Assembly (NCBI GenBank): GCA_022447485.1
Contig: JAKVCH010000240.1
Coordinates: 1-5,409, forward strand
Source of the DNA: Polyangiaceae bacterium
Lineage (GTDB): Bacteria; Myxococcota_A; Polyangia; Polyangiales; Polyangiaceae
Direction: 5' to 3'
DNA: 5,409 nt
Position numbers and translations under genes: made by a program. How positions within the stretch are numbered: position 1 is the first letter of the stretch; each line of letters begins with the position of its first letter. Below, in pieces: positions 1-5,409 of the stretch. The notes below the pieces were generated by a model. It did not search any database and had not been told where the DNA came from. It saw only the letters and a program-made list of their open reading frames with translations.

Positions 1-560
1 TTCTCCGAATCTGTAGGTCGCAAGCTGAGGTTTTCAATCGTTTCCTGAAGAGCAGTGAGCGAGCTCTCCCAACCGAGTCGTTCTCGTGTTTCCTCCACAA
101 GAGGCATAGCTAAGAAGGTCTTTTCGGGCGCGAGGAAAAAAGCCGGCGTATTCGACTCTTCCACAGGATTCAGCTGGATTTGACGGTTCAACATGAACTC
201 CGCAGAGGCGCTACCACCCGGCGGTAAAAAGAAGGCAATCAGTACTCCAAGACACCCACCAAAGCATCCCAGGAAAAACCAGCGTTTTCCCCACTTCTGG
301 GCAAGGCTTCGCAACCAAAAAAACAAAGACCACCAATCCACCTCCACCGGTGGAGAAAAAGCACCAACGGGACGAGAACGAACGGCCATCGAGCAATGGC
401 CTTGCTGCGCCAAGCCTCCCTTTGGGTGGGGGCTATTGCCTGCGCGATCCACCATCGGCAGCGCCCCCAGACCCTTCCCTTCGCCACTGCTAGAGGACTC
501 AGAGGTTCGATATTGCTCAAGGCGATTCGGAGCTGAAGAGGGCGGAGCTCGTGTTCTCAT
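1..560 (-). CDS. Wzz/GumC-type polysaccharide co-polymerase (chain-length determinant), N-terminal part, cut by window edge
   Basis: This is an open frame of 186 codons reading from an ATG at 560-558 down to the left edge, with no stop, so the C-terminus is outside the window. Residues 1-70 are rich in Pro, Ser and Gly. Next come VEVDWW (about 72-77), a basic stretch (LRSLAQKWGKRW) and one hydrophobic span at about 94-112. After that comes a periplasmic segment containing FLAMPLVEETRERLGW and ending near LSLRPTDSE. This order (short cytosolic part, membrane helix, then a 'long helix, xxLG, sv..ds' segment) is typical of the Wzz domain. Such proteins sit in the inner membrane and control polymer length, often with a BY-type tyrosine kinase, whose presence cannot be judged here. 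The start is uncertain: AAGGGGGG lies about 14 nt before ATG 560, and in-frame ATGs at 455 and 389 would shorten the unusual N-terminal extension. The gene diverges from an OPX gene, which supports a role in polysaccharide export. Confidence 0.75.
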   Translation of the reverse strand, partial: MRTRAPPSSAPNRLEQYRTSESSSSGEGKGLGALPMVDRAGNSPHPKGGLAQQGHCSMAVRSRPVGAFSPPVEVDWWSLFFWLRSLAQKWGKRWFFLGCFGGCLGVLIAFFLPPGGSASAEFMLNRQIQLNPVEESNTPAFFLAPEKTFLAMPLVEETRERLGWESSLTALQETIENLSLRPTDSE

Positions 561-743
561 TGTTGTTTTTTGTTCCCCCCTTCGAAACGGCCAAAGCAGA
601 GCTTTCCCTAATGGTAGAAAGCGTGAACCATAAGCCCTGTTCAAGCTCTCTTCTGCCCAAAGCGGTCAGAATCGACCCAATGGGAAGGGTCTGGAGACAA
701 GAATCAGTACCGCTCCCCTATTCCGGGCTACCTTTCGCCCGTA
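561..743. promoter_or_regulatory. Divergent intergenic control region between the Wzz-like and OPX genes
   Basis: These 183 nt separate two genes transcribed away from each other, so they should hold both promoters. I see no convincing -35/-10 pair on either strand. A TTGAAC on the minus strand (644-639) has no matching -10 box at 16-18 nt. The only clear structure is an imperfect dyad at 608-634, listed separately. That both promoters lie here is inferred from gene orientation alone. Confidence 0.4.
608..634. repeat. Imperfect inverted repeat, possible operator
   Basis: CTAATGGT (608-615) and ACCATAAG (627-634) are inverted copies matching at 7 of 8 positions, with an 11-nt spacer. The centre-to-centre distance of the arms is 19 nt, roughly two helical turns, which would suit a dimeric regulator. 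The dyad lies in the divergent promoter region of the polysaccharide genes. It could also be a chance match. Confidence 0.3.
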
Positions 744-1382
744 ATGCCCTATGAAGAGATGAGCAGGGCACCACTGAAATTCCACTGTCAGGATCAGCCC
801 TGGAGTGTCGTTTTCCGAATCATTTTCCTCGTCCTTCTTTGCGCGATAGCCTGTAGCCATCCGCCCACCATCTGGGTGCACGAACTCCCCTCAAAAGAAA
901 AGACAGTACGAAAGCTCCGGGTCGCAGACACTCTCCAGGTCCAGCTGCTCGGCGCCAGCGGCTTTTCGGAGAAACGGCGTATCCACATTGACGGTTCGGT
1001 CAACTTACCTCTGATTGGCGCTCAGCAAGCCCAGGGTCGAACGGTCTCGGAATTGACCCAGCACTTGAAGAAAGAGCTAGCTCGCATCATCAAAGCGCCT
1101 CAGATCAACGTCTCGTTGGTGACGGCCGCGCCTCTACGAATATCCGTGATCGGCGAAGTACAAGAGCCCGGCTACTTTCAAGTCGACGAGTCTCAAGGGG
1201 TTCTTCAGGTGCTCTCCCAGGCAGGTGGCTTCACCGAATTTGCCAAAAAAGACGAAATCTACCTGATTCGCTCCCATCATAGGCTGCCTCGAATCAGATT
1301 CAGCATGAAAACACTGCAGCTCCCGGATTCCGCTGCCGCAAGGTTTCGCCTACTCGACGGAGACGTCGTGTTTGTGGAGTGA
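744..1382 (+). CDS. Short outer-membrane polysaccharide export (OPX, Wza-like) lipoprotein
   Basis: The 212-residue product has a lipoprotein-type signal: hydrophobic SVVFRIIFLVLLCAIA followed by Cys37, in a slightly atypical lipobox AIAC. A Poly_export domain spans about residues 57-127 (LRVADTLQVQLLG, then HIDGSVNLPLIG, SELTQHLKKEL and APQINVSL). One SLBB domain spans about 131-211 (ISVIGEVQEPGYFQV, VLSQAGGF, LLDGDVVFVE). The protein ends directly after the DGDVVFVE strand. Wza of E. coli is much longer, with further SLBB-type repeats and a C-terminal amphipathic helix that crosses the outer membrane; both are absent here. In the family, OPX proteins form periplasmic rings that pass polysaccharide from a Wzz/Wzc protein to the outer membrane. 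This form probably needs a partner pore, and the next gene encodes a candidate. ATG 744 is the first start after an in-frame stop at 624. ATG 759 is an alternative, and neither has a good ribosome-binding site. Confidence 0.88.
   Translation: MPYEEMSRAPLKFHCQDQPWSVVFRIIFLVLLCAIACSHPPTIWVHELPSKEKTVRKLRVADTLQVQLLGASGFSEKRRIHIDGSVNLPLIGAQQAQGRTVSELTQHLKKELARIIKAPQINVSLVTAAPLRISVIGEVQEPGYFQVDESQGVLQVLSQAGGFTEFAKKDEIYLIRSHHRLPRIRFSMKTLQLPDSAAARFRLLDGDVVFVE
1376..1382 (+). promoter_or_regulatory. Ribosome-binding site for the beta-barrel gene, inside the OPX stop region
   Basis: GGAG (1376-1379) lies 9 nt before ATG 1389 and overlaps the last codons of the OPX gene (GTG GAG TGA). It fixes the barrel start at 1389. 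Because ribosomes finishing the OPX gene pass over it, translational coupling is likely. Confidence 0.65.
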
Positions 1383-1388
1383 ATATTC

Positions 1389-2651
1389 ATGAGCGCTACG
1401 GCGGTCTTCTCCCTTCTTCTCGCCTCTCAGCTGAGCCCCCAAATACCTACTGGTCCAATAGTTGGCGGCAGCTACCAGCTCCGTGCTGGAGTGCTCCCGG
1501 TGGAGGGCAGTTCTCAATCCCAGGCGACAGTGATGAACTTATTGGTTCCTGTGCTGGGGTATCAGCGTGCGGAAAGACGACATCGCTGGTCAGCTGCTTA
1601 TCGACCCCGACTGAGTTATTCGTCGCCTCCGGTCACCACATTAGAGCGCCCTTTGATTCTGCATCGCCTCCATTTCTCCTTGGCGAGTCAGCTCAATCGC
1701 CGCTTGAATCTAGAAACAGACTTCTCATTTCAGGCTGGTGACTTGGATTATACCACCATCAACCTAGTGTTGATGCCCCAACAAACCACTCTCCCTTCTC
1801 TCGATGTCTTACAATGGTTTCATGGACGAGGTAGCGGTCAATTCACCTACCGTTCTTCCCGCCAAATCATGCTGGGTGTTCGAGTGGAGGCGAATTACAA
1901 CCTGCCGCTGAACGAAGAAAGCCAAGAGGGCGTGGCCCGCAGCGCTACGTTTGATCTCGCCCCTTTCCTCTCTTTTCAAGAGACAAGGAGAAACGCATCG
2001 AGAGTGGAGCTCAACCTACGCTACGCTTGGTTTCCTGAACAGGGCATCTATGGAATCGCTGAGCCTGAACTCGTGCACGACTACCTACCCATGAATGACG
2101 CAAAACTAGAACTCAAGGTAGGAGCCGCATTCGTGAGGGTCTTTGACTCCTACGAGTTCACCGCGATGCAGCCGGGCGATCAGGAGATCAGCCCTATCGG
2201 CAGTATTCGCTGGACCCAAAAGCTATGGAACCAAAGGAAAAAGAGCCTGTTTTTTGCCGCAGCAGCGGTACTTCGCTGGAGCTTTGACCCTATCTTGGCG
2301 CTACCTCTTCAGCAAGCCGGTAGCCGCATCGGCATGGCGCTGACTCTTGGCCCTGCCTGGACTCTCGCGACTTGGTCATCGTTCACTACCGCGCTCAAGT
2401 CGAAGGATGCTCAAGCCTTACTTGATCCAAACGGAGACCCGAGGAACGACCAGGCCTTACTGCAAATCAACAGCCCTATCTCCTACGCTTTTAGCCGTGA
2501 ATGGCAGGGGAGCTTTGGTCTCCGCGCAACTCTCCGCGGGCCAGCCGTCTACTACGGCTATTCAGCTGCACTCATTGAGCTTTGGGGATTTCTGGGAATC
2601 CGGTATCTCTTCGACGGCCCCAAGGTGCCGGCCGCACTGAATTCCTACTGA
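1389..2651 (+). CDS. Predicted outer-membrane beta-barrel protein, probable polysaccharide-secretion porin
   Basis: The 420-residue product is dominated by alternating polar and hydrophobic strands with aromatic girdle residues: HRWSAAYRPRLSYS (65-78), RLHFSLASQL (93-102), NLETDFSFQAGDLDY (107-121), GSGQFTYRS (148-156), RVELNLRYAWF (205-215), KSLFFAAAAVLRWSF (285-299), IGMALTLGPAWTLATW (314-329), LIELWGFLGIRYLF (395-408). There are few Cys and no cytoplasmic catalytic motif. The N-terminus (MSATAVFSLLLASQLSP) looks like a short signal peptide, but it lacks the usual Lys/Arg. The gene starts 6 nt after the OPX stop, with GGAG at good spacing, so the two are almost certainly co-transcribed. In Myxococcus xanthus, short OPX proteins are reported to work with separate integral beta-barrels; by analogy this could be the outer-membrane pore. 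The barrel fold is well supported. The role rests on gene context, and I cannot assign a named family from sequence alone. Confidence 0.75.
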   Translation: MSATAVFSLLLASQLSPQIPTGPIVGGSYQLRAGVLPVEGSSQSQATVMNLLVPVLGYQRAERRHRWSAAYRPRLSYSSPPVTTLERPLILHRLHFSLASQLNRRLNLETDFSFQAGDLDYTTINLVLMPQQTTLPSLDVLQWFHGRGSGQFTYRSSRQIMLGVRVEANYNLPLNEESQEGVARSATFDLAPFLSFQETRRNASRVELNLRYAWFPEQGIYGIAEPELVHDYLPMNDAKLELKVGAAFVRVFDSYEFTAMQPGDQEISPIGSIRWTQKLWNQRKKSLFFAAAAVLRWSFDPILALPLQQAGSRIGMALTLGPAWTLATWSSFTTALKSKDAQALLDPNGDPRNDQALLQINSPISYAFSREWQGSFGLRATLRGPAVYYGYSAALIELWGFLGIRYLFDGPKVPAALNSY

Positions 2652-2684
2652 AGAAGGTGACGAGTTCAGCCCAGATATTGCTTC

Positions 2685-3263
2685 CTAAAATTGTAGGTTA
2701 CAGCCAACACTAATCATCGGGTAACCCACGCGAACCAGGACCCCTACCTTGCCAAATTGGAAGCGACCCCCACCCTGGAAAAGCGGATTCACCAGCAAAC
2801 TTCGACCGTTGCCGGAGCCAACGGGAATGGCGAAATCCAGGCCAACTTCGCCAACGACCGAAATGATTTTCGTAAAGTAAAAATTCCACTGAAACGCGCC
2901 GGGGAGAGAGAGCCAAACTAAACTGCGACCCGGAACGTTGCAGTACCTGAAAGGGTCGGGACTCAAACAATCACTCAATGCGAAAAAGCTTCCTGCACCA
3001 AAACTCACCGCTATATTGTTGTTGATTGTGCCGATAGGACCGTTCTGCAGAATTGGTATCGCGACGCGTACACTCGGCCCAGCTCCTTCTGCAGCATTGC
3101 CGTACCAGTATCCCAATTGTGGTTCGATTTCGAACTCGTAGCGATTATGCTGCCCAGGGCTGCGAATAATTCCGGCCGCGAAAGCTGAGCTGCTCATCAA
3201 CAGCGTGACGAGCAGAGCCAGTTGGCATGTGATGAAGATTTTTGTTTTCTTTTTTGGATGCAT
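2685..3263 (-). CDS. Small exported protein of unknown function, probable outer-membrane beta-barrel
   Basis: The 192-residue product starts with a classic Sec signal peptide: MHPKKKTK, a hydrophobic core (about 9-23) and SSSAFA-A with cleavage near residue 29-30. The mature part is about 160 residues with regular Gly/aromatic beta-strands: RYEFEIEPQLGYWYG (41-55), GPSVRVAIPIL (62-72), NNIAVSFGAGSFF (82-94), SLVWLSLPGAFQWNFYF (114-130), VVGEVGLDFAIPVG (136-149), GGRFQFGKVGVLVRVGYP (165-182). It ends in CNLQF, a C-terminal Phe as in many outer-membrane proteins. Cys99 and Cys108 bracket a short loop and could form a disulfide; Cys188 is near the end. An AGGGAA site (complement of 3270-3275) lies 6 nt before the ATG. 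The gene converges on the polysaccharide barrel gene with a 33-nt gap, so it is not in that operon. I do not recognise a named family. A small porin-like or structural outer-membrane protein is the best guess. Confidence 0.75.
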   Translation of the reverse strand: MHPKKKTKIFITCQLALLVTLLMSSSAFAAGIIRSPGQHNRYEFEIEPQLGYWYGNAAEGAGPSVRVAIPILQNGPIGTINNNIAVSFGAGSFFALSDCLSPDPFRYCNVPGRSLVWLSLPGAFQWNFYFTKIISVVGEVGLDFAIPVGSGNGRSLLVNPLFQGGGRFQFGKVGVLVRVGYPMISVGCNLQF

Positions 3264-3403
3264 CTTGGCTTCCCTGCCGCGACTTAGGGGTTTTCTTCAC
3301 GCAACGCCTCTCCTCCGAATCGTTTCAACGAAATTCGTTTGTCGGTCGGTTGAAGCGGCTGAGCGGTAGTGCCACAATTAAGTCTTCTTGTCAGCTACGC
3401 AGA
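3264..3403. promoter_or_regulatory. Divergent intergenic region between the small exported protein and pgl
   Basis: These 140 nt separate two genes transcribed away from each other and should carry both promoters. For pgl, a weak sigma70-like pair on the plus strand is TTGAAG (3350-3355), 17 nt, then CACAAT (3373-3378), each matching 4 of 6 consensus positions. It would give a leader of about 20 nt. At this match level it could be chance. For the minus-strand gene only the ribosome-binding site is clear. Confidence 0.35.
3327..3339. repeat. Perfect 6-bp palindrome, possible operator
   Basis: AACGAA-A-TTCGTT is a perfect inverted repeat with a 1-nt centre. A second TCGTTT lies just upstream (3320-3325), 15 nt from the TCGTTT at 3335-3340. 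It sits between two divergent genes, just upstream of the possible pgl -35 box. A regulator site is plausible but unproven. Confidence 0.3.
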
Positions 3404-4105
3404 ATGACTACGCATCAACCAACTATCCAGTGCTTTGAAGCCCCCGAACAGATAGCTCAATTCTTTTGGGAGGAGGTGAACGCCTTCCAGCAGTCTGCGA
3501 CAGCACCCTCGCCTCAACTGCAGCTAATTTGGCCGGGTGGAAGCACAGCCGAACTTCTCCTCAAAGAGCACCCTCACGCTGAAGAACTCTCCAGAATCAA
3601 CTCCTGGCTCCTCGATGAACGCTGCGTTCCTCTCTCTGATCCAGAATCCAATGCGAGACAACTCTTGCAGTGTAGCCCCTCGATGAAGCTCCATCACTAT
3701 CAATTCAATCAGGAGGTTAAGAATGAAGACGCCTGGCAACAAGCACGAGCATATGCAGCTCACTATCGCGCCGAGGCGGAAAGACAGTTCACCTGGGGCA
3801 TCATCGGCGTGGGTCCCGATGGGCATATAGCGTCTCTCTTTCCTGGGCATTCGCTGGAAAGCGAAGATTTGATTATCTACACGCCTCGTTCGCCCAAGCC
3901 CCCTCCTCAACGAGTCAGTTTCAGTCTCAATGCCATCGCCAATTTCAGCCGCTTGACGATCATCACTCTGGGCAGCTCAAAAGCCGATGCAATCGCGGCG
4001 GCTCTCGAGAGAGATGTCAGCTCACCCTTAGGCCGCTTACTGCAATTGAGGCCCGATTCCGAATTACTTTTAGACACCGAGGCCTCCGCAAAACTCAAGG
4101 ACTAA
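3404..4105 (+). CDS. pgl: 6-phosphogluconolactonase
   Basis: The 233-residue product belongs to the glucosamine-6-phosphate isomerase/6-phosphogluconolactonase family (DevB/SOL type). It hydrolyses 6-phosphogluconolactone to 6-phosphogluconate, the second step of the oxidative pentose phosphate pathway, in the cytoplasm. Visible motifs are the phosphate-binding loop WPGGSTAELLL (43-53; Ala replaces the more usual Pro after GGST), WLLDERCVP (68-76), the catalytic signature IIGVGPDGHIASLFPG (133-148) with His141, and QRVSFSL (169-175). Length fits the usual 220-250 residues. The frame stays open upstream to an ATG at 3242, but those 54 codons show no family similarity and overlap the start of the divergent gene, so ATG 3404 is preferred. 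No good ribosome-binding site precedes it. The stop overlaps that of the convergent G6PD gene by 3 nt (4102-4105 reads CTAA). Confidence 0.93.
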   Translation: MTTHQPTIQCFEAPEQIAQFFWEEVNAFQQSATAPSPQLQLIWPGGSTAELLLKEHPHAEELSRINSWLLDERCVPLSDPESNARQLLQCSPSMKLHHYQFNQEVKNEDAWQQARAYAAHYRAEAERQFTWGIIGVGPDGHIASLFPGHSLESEDLIIYTPRSPKPPPQRVSFSLNAIANFSRLTIITLGSSKADAIAAALERDVSSPLGRLLQLRPDSELLLDTEASAKLKD

Positions 4106-5409
4106 TCGGTTTCAGCAGTCGGATCATGCCAGCCGCCATGAAGAGCCGCCAAACGAGATGCCTCTCCTGGCCCCCATGTTCCCGCCTCGTAGCGAATCAC
4201 TGGCGGCGGCTCTGCGAGGAGATCATCGACAATACGCCAGGCTTCCTCCACACCATCTTCTCTCGTGAAAAGAGTCTGATCCCCAACCAAGGCATCGCCG
4301 AGAAGACGAGCATAAGGGTTCGTCTGGGAATGTAGGTCAAGAGTCTCGGCCACTAATTCTCTCTGCACTAATCCTGATCTCGACTCGTCGTTTACATTCG
4401 TCGCTAGGGCAATCTCCACCTCTGGGCTCAGCCGAAGACGAATATGATTGCCCAAGCCAGCGACATCATGACTCAAGGGGGGTCGCTTGAACCGCACAAA
4501 TATTTCCGCCGCAGAAATCGGCAAGTCTTTTCCTGCCCGAATCAAAAATGGCACTCCCTCCCAACGCCAAGAATCCAAATGCAGCCGGAGTGCTGCAAAG
4601 GTTTCCACTTGGGAATCTGGATCAACACCGGGCTCGGAACGATAATCGCGCACTTGCCCTCGAACGGCATCGTCGGGCCGGATAGAGCGAATCATCCTCA
4701 GAACCTTCACTTGCTCATCACGTAAAGCCTCGGGATAAGTGCCAACGGGTGGCTCCATCGCTAAATATGAGACAATTTGCAGAGCATGATTTTGGATCAC
4801 ATCACGAATCGCGCCCACCTCTTCGTAAAACTTCCCGCGACCCTCTACCCCAAAGTCTTCGCTTAAGGTGACTTGAACTGATTCAATATAATGACTGTTC
4901 CAAATTGGCTCGAAGAAAATATTACCAAAACGGAAGGCCAATAAGTTCTGAACAGCAGACTTTCCCAAGTAATGATCAATACGGAAAAGTCGATTTTCTC
5001 CAAAAATACTATGAATCGTATGATTCAACTCTCGAGCGCTTTCCAAGTCGCGACCGAAAGGTTTTTCCACAACAAGCCGAGCCCCCTCAGCGACGCCGGT
5101 TTTACCTAAAAGCCCTACGACTGGGGCAAACATGCTGGGCGGAATAGCTAGGTAGTGGAGAGCATGACGAGCGTCACCCAAAGCGCTCTTTAATGATGCA
5201 AAGGTGGCTTCATCTTGATAGTCTCCGTCAACATAGCGCAGCAGTCCCGAAAACTTCTCGAAAGTCGCCTCATCATACTGACCGTTTTCTTGAATCGACG
5301 CTTTCGCCCGAGCAACGAGGTCCGACAGCTGCCACCCCCTGCGAGCCATACCAATAATCGGGACCTCGAGCTTACCCCGCGCAACCAACTCAAAAAGCGC
5401 AGGAAATAT
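4102..5409 (-). CDS. zwf: Glucose-6-phosphate dehydrogenase, N-terminus cut by window edge
   Basis: The visible part is 435 residues, open to the right edge, where it reads IFPALFELVARGKLEVP. In this family that follows the GxxGDL nucleotide-binding loop, so about 20-30 N-terminal residues lie outside the window; a TTG at 5388 is not the real start. The enzyme oxidises glucose-6-phosphate to 6-phosphogluconolactone with NAD(P)+. Visible landmarks, counted from the window edge: LHYLAIPP (84-91), VVEKPFGRDL (113-122), the signature RIDHYLGK (143-150), EDFGVEGRGKFYEEVGAIRD (184-203), the catalytic-base His in QNHALQ (206-211), and RAGKDLP (291-297). All key residues are present and the frame is intact, so it should be active. 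The C-terminus ends with GWHDPTAETD and a TAG stop. It reads toward pgl, the next enzyme of the pathway, instead of forming an operon with it. Promoter and ribosome-binding site are not visible. Confidence 0.96.
   Translation of the reverse strand: MFPALFELVARGKLEVPIIGMARRGWQLSDLVARAKASIQENGQYDEATFEKFSGLLRYVDGDYQDEATFASLKSALGDARHALHYLAIPPSMFAPVVGLLGKTGVAEGARLVVEKPFGRDLESARELNHTIHSIFGENRLFRIDHYLGKSAVQNLLAFRFGNIFFEPIWNSHYIESVQVTLSEDFGVEGRGKFYEEVGAIRDVIQNHALQIVSYLAMEPPVGTYPEALRDEQVKVLRMIRSIRPDDAVRGQVRDYRSEPGVDPDSQVETFAALRLHLDSWRWEGVPFLIRAGKDLPISAAEIFVRFKRPPLSHDVAGLGNHIRLRLSPEVEIALATNVNDESRSGLVQRELVAETLDLHSQTNPYARLLGDALVGDQTLFTREDGVEEAWRIVDDLLAEPPPVIRYEAGTWGPGEASRLAALHGGWHDPTAETD

Noticed and set aside
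193..633. Open frame of 146 codons on the plus strand
   Set aside because: It lies antisense to the Wzz-like gene, has a biased composition with no recognisable motif, and the minus-strand frame carries clear family features.
639..644. TTGAAC on the minus strand as a -35 box for the Wzz-like gene
   Set aside because: No acceptable -10 hexamer occurs 16-18 nt downstream.
1379..1741. 120-codon open frame overlapping the start of the barrel gene
   Set aside because: It is a shifted-frame shadow. The barrel frame has the better ribosome-binding site, a continuous strand pattern and full length.
2696..2726. GGTTAC / GTAACC inverted repeat as a terminator for the barrel operon
   Set aside because: The stem is only 6 bp with a 19-nt loop and no T-tract, and it lies within the coding 3' end of the small exported protein.
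3242..3403. 54-codon upstream extension of pgl
   Set aside because: The translated extension has no similarity to the lactonase family, overlaps the start of the divergent gene, and ATG 3404 gives the normal family length.
3524..3910. 128-codon minus-strand frame inside pgl
   Set aside because: It is antisense to a confidently identified enzyme and has no recognisable domain or start signal.

Overview
The window comes from a Gram-negative bacterium. Three genes encode an apparent exopolysaccharide export machine, two predicted proteins look like outer-membrane beta-barrels, and there is an outer-membrane-type lipoprotein. Base composition is moderate (by eye near 50% G+C). The short polysaccharide-export lipoprotein paired with a separate beta-barrel, and the style of the small exported protein, recall Myxococcota and other former Deltaproteobacteria. 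That lineage call is an inference, not shown by the sequence.

Layout. Positions 1-560 (minus) hold the N-terminal part of a Wzz-type polysaccharide co-polymerase that runs off the left edge. Positions 561-743 are a divergent control region. Positions 744-1382 (plus) encode a short outer-membrane polysaccharide export (OPX) lipoprotein. It is followed 6 nt later, in the same reading frame, by a 420-residue predicted outer-membrane beta-barrel (1389-2651). Converging on it across a 33-nt gap is a small secreted, probably beta-barrel protein of unknown function (2685-3263, minus). A 140-nt divergent region (3264-3403) separates that gene from 6-phosphogluconolactonase (3404-4105, plus). That gene meets glucose-6-phosphate dehydrogenase (4102 to beyond 5409, minus) tail to tail, with overlapping stop codons.

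How the genes fit together. The Wzz-like protein (inner membrane and periplasm), the OPX lipoprotein and the barrel make a plausible trans-envelope conduit for a secreted polysaccharide. The OPX ends right after one SLBB domain and lacks the C-terminal membrane-spanning helix of E. coli Wza, so the neighbouring barrel is a good candidate for the outer-membrane pore. G6PD and 6-phosphogluconolactonase catalyse consecutive steps of the oxidative pentose phosphate pathway (glucose-6-phosphate to 6-phosphogluconolactone to 6-phosphogluconate). Here they are convergent rather than in the usual co-directional operon.

No rRNA, tRNA, CRISPR array, insertion sequence or convincing intrinsic terminator was seen. 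The most interesting items are the OPX/beta-barrel pair and the interlocked convergent zwf/pgl arrangement. I see no clear sign of a wholly new system.
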